Source: Pseudomonadota bacterium (GTDB taxonomy: Bacteria; Pseudomonadota; Gammaproteobacteria; Burkholderiales; Thiobacillaceae). From it: 64,000 nt of DNA. The notes beneath the pieces are model-generated. The model had not been told where the DNA came from. It searched no databases and was given only the letters and a program-made list of their open reading frames with translations. Shown in pieces: positions 55,594-63,827 of this stretch. The stretch lies in assembly GCA_021820845.1 (NCBI GenBank), contig JAKADC010000003.1, forward strand, positions 1 to 64,000. The letters are read 5' to 3'. Made by a program: the position numbers and the translations under genes. The stretch's first letter is position 1. The number at the start of each line of letters is the position of its first letter.

Positions 55594-56874
55594 CTACTCC
55601 GCGCTGCCGCGGCCGCCCGACGGCGCGTTGCTCGCGGCGGCCCGCTGCTTGTCCCCCGACGCCTTGGGCATGTGCTTGCCTTCCCGCCCGCGGCCGGCGG
55701 CAGCGGCCGGCCCGATGATCTCCGCCTTGGCGCCGTCGCGCAGCTTGTCCGCCCCGTCGACGACCACCCTGTCGCCCGCCTTGATCGCGCCGGCCGCCGC
55801 CACCCAGTCGCCGTCGACCGCCCCGGGGACGATCGGCACCATCGTCACGGTGCCGCCCGCGTCGACACGATAGACGAAGCTGCCCTTGTCGCCGCGCTGG
55901 ATGGATGCGGTCGGGACGGCCACGGTTTGCGGCAGGGTGTCGAGCAGCAGGCGCACGTTGACGAACTGGTTGGGGAACAGCGCGTTGTCGCGGTTGGCGA
56001 ATTCGGCCTTGATCCTGATGGTGCCGGTGGCCGGGTCGATCTGGTTGTCGGTGGTGAGGAGGCGGCCGTCGGCCAGGCGGTTTTTCTGCTCGCGGTCCCA
56101 TGCCTCGACCGGGATCGTTTCGCGCGCCGCGATCCTGCGATTGATCGCGGGCAGGTTCGCCTCCGGCACGGCAAAAACGACCGTCGTGGGCTGCAGCTGG
56201 GCGATGCTCGCCAGGCCGTTGGTGTCGCTCGCGCGCACCTGGTTGCCGGGGTCGACCAGGCGCAGGCCGATGCGCCCGGAAGCCGGCGCGGTGACGCGGG
56301 TGTATTCCAGCTGCAGCCGCGCATCGGCGACCTGGCTGCGGTCCGTTTCGACGGTCCCCTGATATTGCCGCACCAGGGCCTTCTGCGTCTCGACCTGCTG
56401 GCGGGCGATGGCGTCCTTGGCGAGCAGTTCCTGGTAGCGCGCGAGGTCGAGGTGGGCGTTGTCGAGCAGCGCCGTATCACGCATCAGTTGGCCCTGCGCC
56501 TGGGCGAGCTGGATCTCGAATGGGCGCGGATCGATTTCGGCGAGGAGATCGCCCAGTTTGACCATCTGGCCCTCGCGGAAATTCACGCGGAGCAGGGTGC
56601 CGTCCACTTTCGCGCGGACGATTGCCAGGTTGCGCGGGGTCACCGTGCCGAGTGCGTTCAGCCAGACGCGAATGTCGGTGCGGCGAACGGTCGCGACCGA
56701 CACCGGCAGGGCGCGGGCGCCGCCTGCGCCCCTCATCCCGGCGCCGGGCGCCGACCCTCCGCGATGGCCGCTCCAGTACCACACGCCGCCGAAGAGGCCG
56801 GCCAGCACGACGACGATCAGGAAGGTGCGGAGCGGACGCCGGCGGCGCTTGGGGGAAGCGGGTTCTGTGCCCAT
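55594..56874 (-). CDS. mdtA: RND efflux membrane-fusion protein, MdtA type
   Basis: Periplasmic adaptor of 426 residues anchored by one N-terminal helix (TFLIVVVLAGLFGGVWYWSG). VRRTDIRVWLNALGTVTPRN near residue 64 and GQMVKLGDLLAEIDPRPFEI near 100 form the lipoyl part, a coiled-coil hairpin follows (LAQAQGQLMRDTALLDNAH), and VTAPASGRIGLRLVDPGNQV near 200 closes the domain. A low-complexity tail ends the protein. It is the first gene of a leftward mdtABC-outer-membrane-factor operon; no regulator gene is adjacent. Confidence 0.92.
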   Translation of the reverse strand: MGTEPASPKRRRRPLRTFLIVVVLAGLFGGVWYWSGHRGGSAPGAGMRGAGGARALPVSVATVRRTDIRVWLNALGTVTPRNLAIVRAKVDGTLLRVNFREGQMVKLGDLLAEIDPRPFEIQLAQAQGQLMRDTALLDNAHLDLARYQELLAKDAIARQQVETQKALVRQYQGTVETDRSQVADARLQLEYTRVTAPASGRIGLRLVDPGNQVRASDTNGLASIAQLQPTTVVFAVPEANLPAINRRIAARETIPVEAWDREQKNRLADGRLLTTDNQIDPATGTIRIKAEFANRDNALFPNQFVNVRLLLDTLPQTVAVPTASIQRGDKGSFVYRVDAGGTVTMVPIVPGAVDGDWVAAAGAIKAGDRVVVDGADKLRDGAKAEIIGPAAAAGRGREGKHMPKASGDKQRAAASNAPSGGRGSAE

Positions 56875-56977
56875 ATCGGGATTATTGTACGGTGAGTTGG
56901 CAAATCGTCTTGCGGGGTTCGCGGGAGGCGAAACGCCCGCGGGGTGGCGGCGCCCCGGAGAATGCCCTGCCGGGACA

Positions 56978-57982
56978 TCAGCAGATCCGCGGCAACGGGT
57001 CGTCCTCCAGTTCGTCGACGACGCGGCGTCCGCCGAGTCCCGTTTCCAGGATCAGGCGCGCGCCTCCCGTCTCGACGCGGCCGATGATGCACGCGTCGCG
57101 GCCTTCCGGCAGCGAGCGCCAGCGCGTGAGTATGTCGCCGGCGGCGAAGGGATCGGCGACGGCGACGACGCGTCCTTCGCAGGCCAGAAAATAGGGGTCG
57201 TAGCCCAGCATCTCGCAGACCGACACGACTTCGGGCCGCAACGGTACCGCGTTCTGGTCGAGCGCCACGGTGTGCCCGCTGGCGCGCGCGATCTCGTGCG
57301 CCACGGTCGCAAGGCCGCCGCGCGTCGGGTCGCGCATGAACTTGAGATCGGGAAAATCGCGCACGGCGCGCGTCAGCGGCAGCACCGAAGCCGAGTCGGA
57401 CCGCAGTTCGCCCGAGAGGCCGAACTGCTCGCGCGCCAGCATCACGGCGATGCCATGATCGCCCACCGGGCCCGACACCAGCACGACGTCGTCCGGCGCG
57501 ATGCGGTCCATCGCGAGCCGGGTGGCGGCGCGCTTGACGCCGACGCCGGCGACGGAAAGATAGAGGCCGCTGCCTTCGCCGCGGCGCACCACCTTGGTGT
57601 CGCCGGCGACGACCACGACATGGTTTTGGCGCGCGGCGCGCGCGAAGCTCGCGATGTAGCGATCGAGGGCGCGGATGTCCAGTCCTTCCTCGATGAGCGC
57701 GGATACCGTGAAGTAAAGCGGATCCGCACCGGCGACCGCGAGATCGTTGACGACGCCGTGGACGGCAAGCGAGCCGATGTCGCCGCCGGGGAATTCGAGC
57801 GGCTCGACGGTGAAGCCGTCGGTGGTGACCATGATCTCGCCGTCGACGTGCGGCAGGGTGACGGCATCGGCGTCGGTGTCGAGCAGCGGGTTGCCGAGAT
57901 GGCGGGCAAAGATGTCGGTAATGAGCTCGCGCATGAGGCGGCCGCCGTTGCCGTGCGCGAGAAGGATGCGGGTGTCGTCCAT
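56978..57982 (-). CDS. hypE: Hydrogenase maturation protein HypE
   Basis: Cyanide-ligand synthesis enzyme of 334 residues (PurM-like ATPase). HypF places a carbamoyl group on its C-terminal cysteine and HypE dehydrates it to a thiocyanate for the [NiFe] iron. The N-terminus AHGNGGRLMRELI, DGFTVEPLEFPGGDIGSLAV near residue 54 and the terminal Pro-Arg-Ile-Cys (Cys334) are all present. It is last in the leftward hypC-A-B-D-F-E series, six bases after hypF. Confidence 0.96.
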   Translation of the reverse strand: MDDTRILLAHGNGGRLMRELITDIFARHLGNPLLDTDADAVTLPHVDGEIMVTTDGFTVEPLEFPGGDIGSLAVHGVVNDLAVAGADPLYFTVSALIEEGLDIRALDRYIASFARAARQNHVVVVAGDTKVVRRGEGSGLYLSVAGVGVKRAATRLAMDRIAPDDVVLVSGPVGDHGIAVMLAREQFGLSGELRSDSASVLPLTRAVRDFPDLKFMRDPTRGGLATVAHEIARASGHTVALDQNAVPLRPEVVSVCEMLGYDPYFLACEGRVVAVADPFAAGDILTRWRSLPEGRDACIIGRVETGGARLILETGLGGRRVVDELEDDPLPRIC

Positions 57983-57988
57983 GGATCT

Positions 57989-60214
57989 CTACGAGTGGAT
58001 GAATTCGATGACCTGTCCCAAGCTTAACCCGGCATCGTTGACCGGGATACGTCGCGGCAACCGGACAATGAATCCGGCGGCCTCGAGCCGCCCGATGACG
58101 GCTTCGGCGAGCAGGCGGTTCTGGAATGCGCCGCCGGTGAGGCCGACGGCTCCGATGCCGGACTGCTCGCGCAATTGTAGAGCCTGATCGACCAGCGCCT
58201 GCGCCATGCTGAGATGGAAACCGGCGGCGCGCTTGGCGACGGACAGCGCATCGTCGCGCAGCAGGGACAACAAAGGCGCCCAGTCGCTGCGCCAGATTCC
58301 GGCCGCGTCGCGTTCGAGCGGGAGCGCGACGGCAGGGCCCGCGGCCGCCGAGGCTTCCGCTTCCAGGCGCATCGGCCCCTCACCCTCGAAGCTGGCCTGG
58401 CTGCACACGCCGCACAGGGCGGCGGCGGCGTCGAAAAGCCGGCCAGCCGCCGAACTCGAGGGACTGTTGAGCCGGCGCGACCAGGCCTGATGCAAGGCGT
58501 CGGGGGCGAAGGGCGCGGCCTGCCCGGTTTCCCACAGCAGCGCCGCGGCGGCGCGCCACGGCTCGCGTCCGGCCTTGTCGCCGCCCGGCAGATGAAAGGG
58601 GCGGAACGCGGCCGCGCGCCGCCAGCGGCCGGGTGCGCCGGTGAAGGCTTCGCCGCCCCACAGCGTGCCGTCCTCGCCGAGGCCGACGCCGTCCCAGGCA
58701 AACGCAATCCACTCGGGAATGTCCGGAAACTCCCAGGCCAGCGCCGATGCATGGGCGTGGTGATGCCATACCTCGAACACGTTCAGCCCGCTGTCGCGCG
58801 CGTAGCGGCGGTAACCGTAGCCGGGATGGCGATCGACGAGCAGGCGCGTCGCCCGGACCTGGTACAGGCGCTGGAGGTCGGCTGCCACCTGCGCCAGGGT
58901 ATCGAGGCTGCGTGCCGTTCCGAGCTCACCGATATGCGGCGAGACGATGGCGCGCACGCCCCAGGCCAGACAGAGCGTGTTCTTCATGTGGCTGCCAAGC
59001 GCCAGCACGGGCTCGGGCAGCGCAACGGGCAGATCCAGTTCCAGCGGTGCGTTGCCGCGCCCCAGGCGGAACGGGCGCGGGATACCGGCGATGACGCGGT
59101 ACACCGGATCGTCGGCCGGCCGCACGATGGGACGGTCGTGGTGCAGGAAGGCGTCGGCGAGATGGGCGAGCCGGCCCTGCGCTTCCGCGTTGTCGGTCAG
59201 CACCGGCTCGCCGGACAGATTGCCGGACGTCGCCACCAGCGGGCCGCCGAAATCGGCGAGCAGCAGATCGTGCAGCGGCGAGTAGGGCAGCAGGCAGCCG
59301 ATTTCCGCGAGGCCCGGGGCAACGAGATCCGACAGGCCGTTGTCGGCGCGCGCCGGCAGCAGCACGATGGGCCGCGCGGGCGAGGCGAGGAAGCTTTCCT
59401 GTTCCGGCGTTGCCTCGACCGCGCGACGCAGCATGGCGGGATCGCGGAACATCACCGCCAGCGGCTTGGCGAGGCGCGGCTTCCTCGCGCGCAGGGCCGC
59501 GACGGCCGTGTCGCAGGCGGCGTCGCACAGCAGGTGGTAGCCGCCCACGCCTTTTACCGCGACGATCTTTCCCGCCCGCAACGCCGCGACCGCCCCGGCG
59601 AGCGCCGCTTCGTCGCCGTCGCGGGCGTCGTCGTCCGAGACGAATTGCAGGTGCGGGCCGCACACCGGGCAGGCGATCGGTTCGGCGTGGAAGCGGCGGT
59701 CGAGCGGATTCTCGTATTCGCGCCGGCAATCGGGGCACAGCGCGAAGTCGCGCATCGCGGTGTTGGCGCGGTCGTAGGGCAGGGCGGTGATCAGCGTGTA
59801 GCGCGGTCCGCACTGCGTGCAGTTGATGAAAGGGTAGCGATGGCGGCGGTCGGCCGGATCGTGCAGTTCGGCGAGGCAATCGGCGCAGACGAATCCGTCT
59901 GTCGGCAGATGGATGTCGGCCGCGCAGGATGCCGCGCTGTCGAGGATGGAAAAGCCTTCGACCCGCTCGGGCGCGCACTCGCGCATGGCGAGCGGGCCGG
60001 GCGCCGACAAGGGCGGCGCGTCGCTCAGCAGCGCGTCGCCGAACTGCCGAAGTTGCGCGGGCGCGCCTTCGGCATGGATTTCCACCGCGCCGTTGACGTT
60101 GCGCACCCATCCCTTGATGCCGTATTGCCGGGCGAGCCGGTAGACGAAGGGCCGGAAGCCCACGCCCTGCACCCGCCCGCTGATGGTGATGAATCGGGCG
60201 GTGCGTTCAGCCAT
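57989..60214 (-). CDS. hypF: Hydrogenase maturation carbamoyltransferase HypF
   Basis: A 741-residue enzyme making the carbamoyl group from carbamoyl phosphate. Domains in order: acylphosphatase (ISGRVQGVGFRPFVYRLA), two zinc-finger repeats (CADCLAEL, NCTQCGPRYT, CPDCRREYENP, CPVCGPHL), a YrdC-like nucleotide-binding domain (VKGVGGYHLLCDA onward) and a Kae1-like C-terminal domain with VWHHHAHASALAWEF near 475. The ATG at 60214 gives the normal start and overlaps the hypD end by 8 bp; the longer frame is a shadow of hypD. Confidence 0.96.
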   Translation of the reverse strand: MAERTARFITISGRVQGVGFRPFVYRLARQYGIKGWVRNVNGAVEIHAEGAPAQLRQFGDALLSDAPPLSAPGPLAMRECAPERVEGFSILDSAASCAADIHLPTDGFVCADCLAELHDPADRRHRYPFINCTQCGPRYTLITALPYDRANTAMRDFALCPDCRREYENPLDRRFHAEPIACPVCGPHLQFVSDDDARDGDEAALAGAVAALRAGKIVAVKGVGGYHLLCDAACDTAVAALRARKPRLAKPLAVMFRDPAMLRRAVEATPEQESFLASPARPIVLLPARADNGLSDLVAPGLAEIGCLLPYSPLHDLLLADFGGPLVATSGNLSGEPVLTDNAEAQGRLAHLADAFLHHDRPIVRPADDPVYRVIAGIPRPFRLGRGNAPLELDLPVALPEPVLALGSHMKNTLCLAWGVRAIVSPHIGELGTARSLDTLAQVAADLQRLYQVRATRLLVDRHPGYGYRRYARDSGLNVFEVWHHHAHASALAWEFPDIPEWIAFAWDGVGLGEDGTLWGGEAFTGAPGRWRRAAAFRPFHLPGGDKAGREPWRAAAALLWETGQAAPFAPDALHQAWSRRLNSPSSSAAGRLFDAAAALCGVCSQASFEGEGPMRLEAEASAAAGPAVALPLERDAAGIWRSDWAPLLSLLRDDALSVAKRAAGFHLSMAQALVDQALQLREQSGIGAVGLTGGAFQNRLLAEAVIGRLEAAGFIVRLPRRIPVNDAGLSLGQVIEFIHS

Positions 60215-61304
60215 CGGCGGCCATGCGCACGCCGCCCGCCCACCAGATGCGGCACGCGCCCTCGTCCGACACCATGCAGGGGCCGACGGGGTGGCGTGGC
60301 GTGCAGGCCTTTCCGTAGATACGGCACTGATTCGGATAGATCTTGCCCAGCACCACGCGCGCGCAGTCGCAGCCGGGCGGCATTTCGCCCGCGCGGCGGC
60401 GGTCCGGATCGGCATGGTCGGGGAACAGCAGGCGCGCGTCGTGTTGCGCGAAGGCGGGCTTCAGCGCGTAGCCCGAATTCGGGATGACGCCGATCCCGCG
60501 CCAGTTCGCATCGACGACGTCGAGCGTTTCGCCCATCATGCGCCGCGCGGTGGGGTTGCCGTCCGGGTGCGCGACTTCGCGGTAGCAATTGTCGAGAAAG
60601 CATTCGCCGCTTTTCAGCTGCCGCAGCACGGAATAGAACGACGCCAGCAGCGATTCGGGGCGGAAGCCCGCTACCGCGGTGGGAATCTCGTGCCGATCGA
60701 CGACGAAGTTCCATTCCTGCGGCCCCATGACCGTGGAGACGTGGCCGGGGGCGACCAGGGCATCGAAACCCGGGCTGCTGGACTCCAGCAGCATCGCGAC
60801 CGCGGGCCAGGTGAGCCGGCCCGAGAGCAGGATGCCGAGGTTGTCGGGGATGCCCTCCGTCAGCATCGCGGCGGTTGGCGCGGTGGTGGTCTCGAAACCG
60901 GCCGCGAAGAACACCACCGGACGGTCGGGATTCTCCAATGCGATGCGTCGCGCATCCAGCGGACTGGCGATCGGCCGCACGTCGGCGCCGGCGGCCTGCG
61001 CCTCGACCAGCGAGCGCACTTCGCCCTTTTTTACGTTCACCGGCACCCGCAGCATGTCGCCGAAGGCGACGAGGATCACCTTGTCCACGAGCGCGAGCCG
61101 GATCGCCTGATAGACGTCCTCTTCGGGGCACACGCAGACCGGGCAGCCGGGACCCGGGATGAGTTCGAGCCATTCCGGCAGCGCCCCGCGCATGCCGGCG
61201 TGCGTGATCGAGCGTTCGTGGCCGCCGCACACGTTCATGATCTTGACCGGCCGGTCGAACTCGAAGGCGTGGATTTTTTCCAGCCAGGCGCGAGCGTTGT
61301 CCAT
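60207..61304 (-). CDS. hypD: Hydrogenase maturation protein HypD
   Basis: Iron-sulfur scaffold of 365 residues on which the Fe(CN)2CO unit is assembled with HypC. MNVCGGHERSITHAGMRGALP near residue 22 (read in two parts), GPGCPVCVCPEEDVY near 55 and the C-terminal cluster motifs (PGCDCARVVLGKIYPNQCRIYGK, read in parts) carry the conserved cysteines. GGGAGA lies before the ATG, 12 bp after hypB. Confidence 0.96.
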   Translation of the reverse strand: MDNARAWLEKIHAFEFDRPVKIMNVCGGHERSITHAGMRGALPEWLELIPGPGCPVCVCPEEDVYQAIRLALVDKVILVAFGDMLRVPVNVKKGEVRSLVEAQAAGADVRPIASPLDARRIALENPDRPVVFFAAGFETTTAPTAAMLTEGIPDNLGILLSGRLTWPAVAMLLESSSPGFDALVAPGHVSTVMGPQEWNFVVDRHEIPTAVAGFRPESLLASFYSVLRQLKSGECFLDNCYREVAHPDGNPTARRMMGETLDVVDANWRGIGVIPNSGYALKPAFAQHDARLLFPDHADPDRRRAGEMPPGCDCARVVLGKIYPNQCRIYGKACTPRHPVGPCMVSDEGACRIWWAGGVRMAADG

Positions 61305-61316
61305 GGGGCGTCTCCC

Positions 61317-62123
61317 TTACGCGGTGATGCGGTGATAGCGCTGCCCGTCGGCCTGGATCGCCGGGCGGCGCGACTGGCCGATCGCCACGCGGGCGCGCTG
61401 CGCCGCCAACTGCTCCCGCAGCCAGGTGACCCAGGCGTCCATGCCGGCGCCTTTCCGGGCGGACAGGCGCAGCACCGGCGCCGGATTGGCGAGATCGCGC
61501 AGATGCGCTTCGGCCTTGTCCGGATCGAAGTCGTCGAGCACGGCGAGGAGGTCGGTCTTGGTCAGCAGCATGGCGTCGGCGGCGCGGAACATCACCGGGT
61601 ACTTCGCCGGCTTGTCGTCGCCTTCGGTGACCGACAGCAGGGTGACGTTGAGGTGCTGGCCGAGGTCGAAGCTCGCCGGGCACACGAGGTTGCCGACGTT
61701 CTCGATGAAGAGGAGGTCGACGCCGTCGAGCGTCATGTGGTGCAGCGCATCGTGGACGAGATGGGCGTCGAGATGGCAGGCGGTGCCGGTGACGATCTGG
61801 TGCGCCTGCACGCCCTTGGCGCGGATACGCTCGGCATCGTTCTCGGTTTCGAGGTCGCCCTCGATCACCGCGCAGGTGAATTCGTCCTTCAGCGCCGTGA
61901 GCGTCGCTTCGAGCAGCGCGGTCTTGCCCGAGCCGGGCGAGGACATCAGGTTGATCGCGAGGATGCCGCGGCGGTCGAAGTGCTCGCGGTTATGCGCCGC
62001 CTGGTCGTCGTTCTTGGCGAGCAGCCCCTTCAACACGGAGACGGCCGTCGCGCCCTTGGCGACGGGCTTGAACGCGAGATGCCGATTGCCGGGGGTGAGA
62101 TTGCAGCCGCAGGTGTCGCACAT
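61317..62123 (-). CDS. hypB: Hydrogenase nickel-insertion GTPase HypB
   Basis: GTPase of 268 residues driving nickel delivery. The N-terminal high-affinity nickel motif MCDTCGC is present, but the histidine-rich stretch seen in many HypB proteins is absent, so it should not store much nickel. G1 is SSPGSGKTALLEA near residue 61; the switch metal site is TACHLDAHLVHDAL near 115 and CPASFDLGQ near 155. It lies 16 bp after hypA. Confidence 0.95.
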   Translation of the reverse strand: MCDTCGCNLTPGNRHLAFKPVAKGATAVSVLKGLLAKNDDQAAHNREHFDRRGILAINLMSSPGSGKTALLEATLTALKDEFTCAVIEGDLETENDAERIRAKGVQAHQIVTGTACHLDAHLVHDALHHMTLDGVDLLFIENVGNLVCPASFDLGQHLNVTLLSVTEGDDKPAKYPVMFRAADAMLLTKTDLLAVLDDFDPDKAEAHLRDLANPAPVLRLSARKGAGMDAWVTWLREQLAAQRARVAIGQSRRPAIQADGQRYHRITA

Positions 62124-62135
62124 TTTTCAGGGCCC

Positions 62136-62158
62136 GGGGTCAGGATTCAGGGGTCAGG
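62136..62158. repeat. Short direct repeat at the hypA/hypB junction
   Basis: GGGGTCAGG occurs twice, 14 bases apart, spanning the end of hypA (its last residues LTPES are encoded by the repeat) and the gap to hypB. It may be a small tandem duplication. Confidence 0.4.
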
Positions 62159-62508
62159 GAAGGCGCCGTTTCGAGTTCGACGCTTTCGAGCAGGAGTTCG
62201 TCGCCGGAGATCACTTGCGTGTGCCAGTCGCCGCACGCGCCGCAGACGAGGCGGTTCATCGCGGCTTCGGTTTCGCTGCCGCAGGCCTGGCAGCGCACCT
62301 TGATCGGCGCGTCGACGAGATCGAGCGTCGCGCGTTCCATGCGGCTGCCGGCGGCGGCGAGCGGAAAGGCTGACGCCAGCAGATCGGGGACGACGCCGGC
62401 GAGCGGGCCGATTCGCACCCGGATCCGAGATGCGGCCGAGGCGGCGTGCTGATCGATCACGCTTTCGACCTGTTCGACCAGCGCCTGCGCGACGGCAAGT
62501 TCATGCAC
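62140..62508 (-). CDS. hypA: Hydrogenase nickel metallochaperone HypA
   Basis: A 122-residue nickel chaperone. The first codon is GTG at 62508, giving the usual Met-His-Glu-Leu N-terminus whose His2 binds nickel. The zinc site is two CxxC pairs, CQACG and CGACG, near residues 73-93. It overlaps the end of hypC by 8 bp. The C-terminal tail ends in a short repeated sequence and may be extended. Confidence 0.93.
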   Translation of the reverse strand: MHELAVAQALVEQVESVIDQHAASAASRIRVRIGPLAGVVPDLLASAFPLAAAGSRMERATLDLVDAPIKVRCQACGSETEAAMNRLVCGACGDWHTQVISGDELLLESVELETAPSLTPES

Positions 62509-62731
62509 CGGTTTCCCCCAGAATCTGGTCGAGCAATTCCCAGGCGGTGCGCGCGTCGGCTTCGGCGACTTTCTGGATCGCGTAGCCGACATGGACCATG
62601 ACGAAGTCGCCGACGGCCGGCAGGGCGTCCTGCATCATGAACAGGCTGACGTCGCGCCAGACGCCCTTCGCCTGGCAGCGGGCGGTAAAGCCGTCGATCG
62701 ATTCGATCTGCATCGGAATGGCGAGACACAT
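62501..62731 (-). CDS. hypC: Hydrogenase maturation chaperone HypC
   Basis: A 76-residue protein with the invariant N-terminus MCLAIPMQIESIDG, whose Cys2 carries the iron ligand complex with HypD and hands it to the large-subunit precursor. VGDFVMVHVGYAIQKV near residue 43 completes the OB fold. The ATG at 62731 is three codons inside the longest frame. It is the first gene of the leftward hyp operon; a 150-bp divergent region separates it from the maturation protease. Confidence 0.95.
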   Translation of the reverse strand: MCLAIPMQIESIDGFTARCQAKGVWRDVSLFMMQDALPAVGDFVMVHVGYAIQKVAEADARTAWELLDQILGETGA

Positions 62732-62881
62732 GGGCGGCAATCAGAATCTACACTGAACGCAGTATATGTGATTTGCCGGCCCCGCGCCCCGGCTGGAATA
62801 TTACGAAATAATTATGAAGAATCAAAAACTTGAGCGAATTGCTTGGTTGTTATTCGAATGGCCGGCTGATAGATTGCAGCC

Positions 62882-63355
62882 ATGAAAACGCTCGTGCTCG
62901 GCATAGGCAACACGCTGCTTACCGACGAAGGAATCGGCATCCACGTTTTGCGCGCGCTTGAGCCCGAACTCGCGAATCGGCCCGACGTGACCCTGCTCGA
63001 CGGCGGCACGCTGTCATTCACGCTGGCGGGACCGATCGAGGAAGCGGATGCGCTGATCGTCGTCGACGCCGCCAACATCAAATCGCGGCCGGGCGGCTGG
63101 GCCCTGCTGGAAGGGACGGAAATGGACGCCTTCCTGGTCGGCAATCGCAAGGCATCGGTGCACGAAGTGGGCCTGACCGACTTGCGAGCCATTGCAATCC
63201 TCGCCGGCCATTGGCCGGAAAGACGCGCCATGCTGGCGATCCAGCCGCAGACCATCGATTGGGGCGAGACGCCGACTCCGGCCGTCGCTGCCGCCATTCC
63301 CCCTGCCTGCGCGGCGATCCGTGACCTGATCCGGGAATGGCACGATGTCGCTTGA
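62882..63355 (+). CDS. [NiFe] hydrogenase maturation protease
   Basis: A 157-residue M52-family endopeptidase that trims the C-terminus of the hydrogenase large subunit after nickel insertion. LGIGNTLLTDEGIGIHVLRAL near residue 6 (read in two parts) holds the first metal ligand Glu, VVDAANIKS near 60 the Asp and SVHEVGLTDL near 92 the His. It precedes a HupH/HyaF-like gene and a hydrogenase small-subunit gene, so it most likely serves that enzyme. Confidence 0.9.
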   Translation: MKTLVLGIGNTLLTDEGIGIHVLRALEPELANRPDVTLLDGGTLSFTLAGPIEEADALIVVDAANIKSRPGGWALLEGTEMDAFLVGNRKASVHEVGLTDLRAIAILAGHWPERRAMLAIQPQTIDWGETPTPAVAAAIPPACAAIRDLIREWHDVA

Positions 63356-63764
63356 CGCCATTCCCATCCAGGTCGTCCACACTACGCCGCCTGGCGAGCC
63401 GGGTCTCACCGGCAACGCGCCGCCGCTCCTGCGCGAGTTGCTCGAACAGGTGGAGCGCCTGCTAGAGACCGGCGTGCCGTCGGCCATCGACCTGTCCGCG
63501 CTGCCGCTGACGCCGGCCGACATGGACTGGCTGCGCAACGCGCTGGGCCCCGGCGAAATCGACGTCACGCTCGACGCCAACGGCGAATCGACGCTGAGCG
63601 AGACCGGCTGCCCCGGCGTCTGGTGGATCACGCATCGCAATGAACAGGGCGCGGTGACGTCGCAGTTCCTCGAAGTGACGTTCGTGCCGGAACTGGTGAA
63701 GGCGCACCCCCAGGATGTGGCCATGGGACGGGAAACGCTTGAGCGTCTGCTCGCCGATCTCTAA
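63345..63764 (+). CDS. HupH/HyaF-like hydrogenase expression/formation protein, single domain
   Basis: A 139-residue protein corresponding to one HupH C-terminal domain: LLRELLEQVERLLETG near residue 25, the ALPLTPADMDWLRNALGPGEI stretch near 60 (read in two parts), GCPGVWWITHRNEQG near 88 and FLEVTFVPELVKAHPQD near 110. HupH and HyaF are about 285 residues, so this is roughly half length. It overlaps the protease gene by 11 bp. HupH/HyaF proteins assist iron-sulfur small-subunit assembly; the exact step is unsettled. Confidence 0.82.
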   Translation: MSLDAIPIQVVHTTPPGEPGLTGNAPPLLRELLEQVERLLETGVPSAIDLSALPLTPADMDWLRNALGPGEIDVTLDANGESTLSETGCPGVWWITHRNEQGAVTSQFLEVTFVPELVKAHPQDVAMGRETLERLLADL

Positions 63765-63827
63765 AGTGAATTGAACGCTGTCGTGCTTCAAGGCTGTTGA
63801 TGTTTTACACCGGAGGAGGAAAACGTC

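Noticed and set aside
49355-56895. Two rightward frames of over 1000 codons across the mdt operon
   Set aside because: Antisense shadows of RND genes, rich in His, Gln and Arg, without membrane segments.
62845-62880. Sigma-54-like GG/GC pair before the hydrogenase protease
   Set aside because: Spacing between the GG and GC is about 14 bases, not 10, and it touches the start codon.
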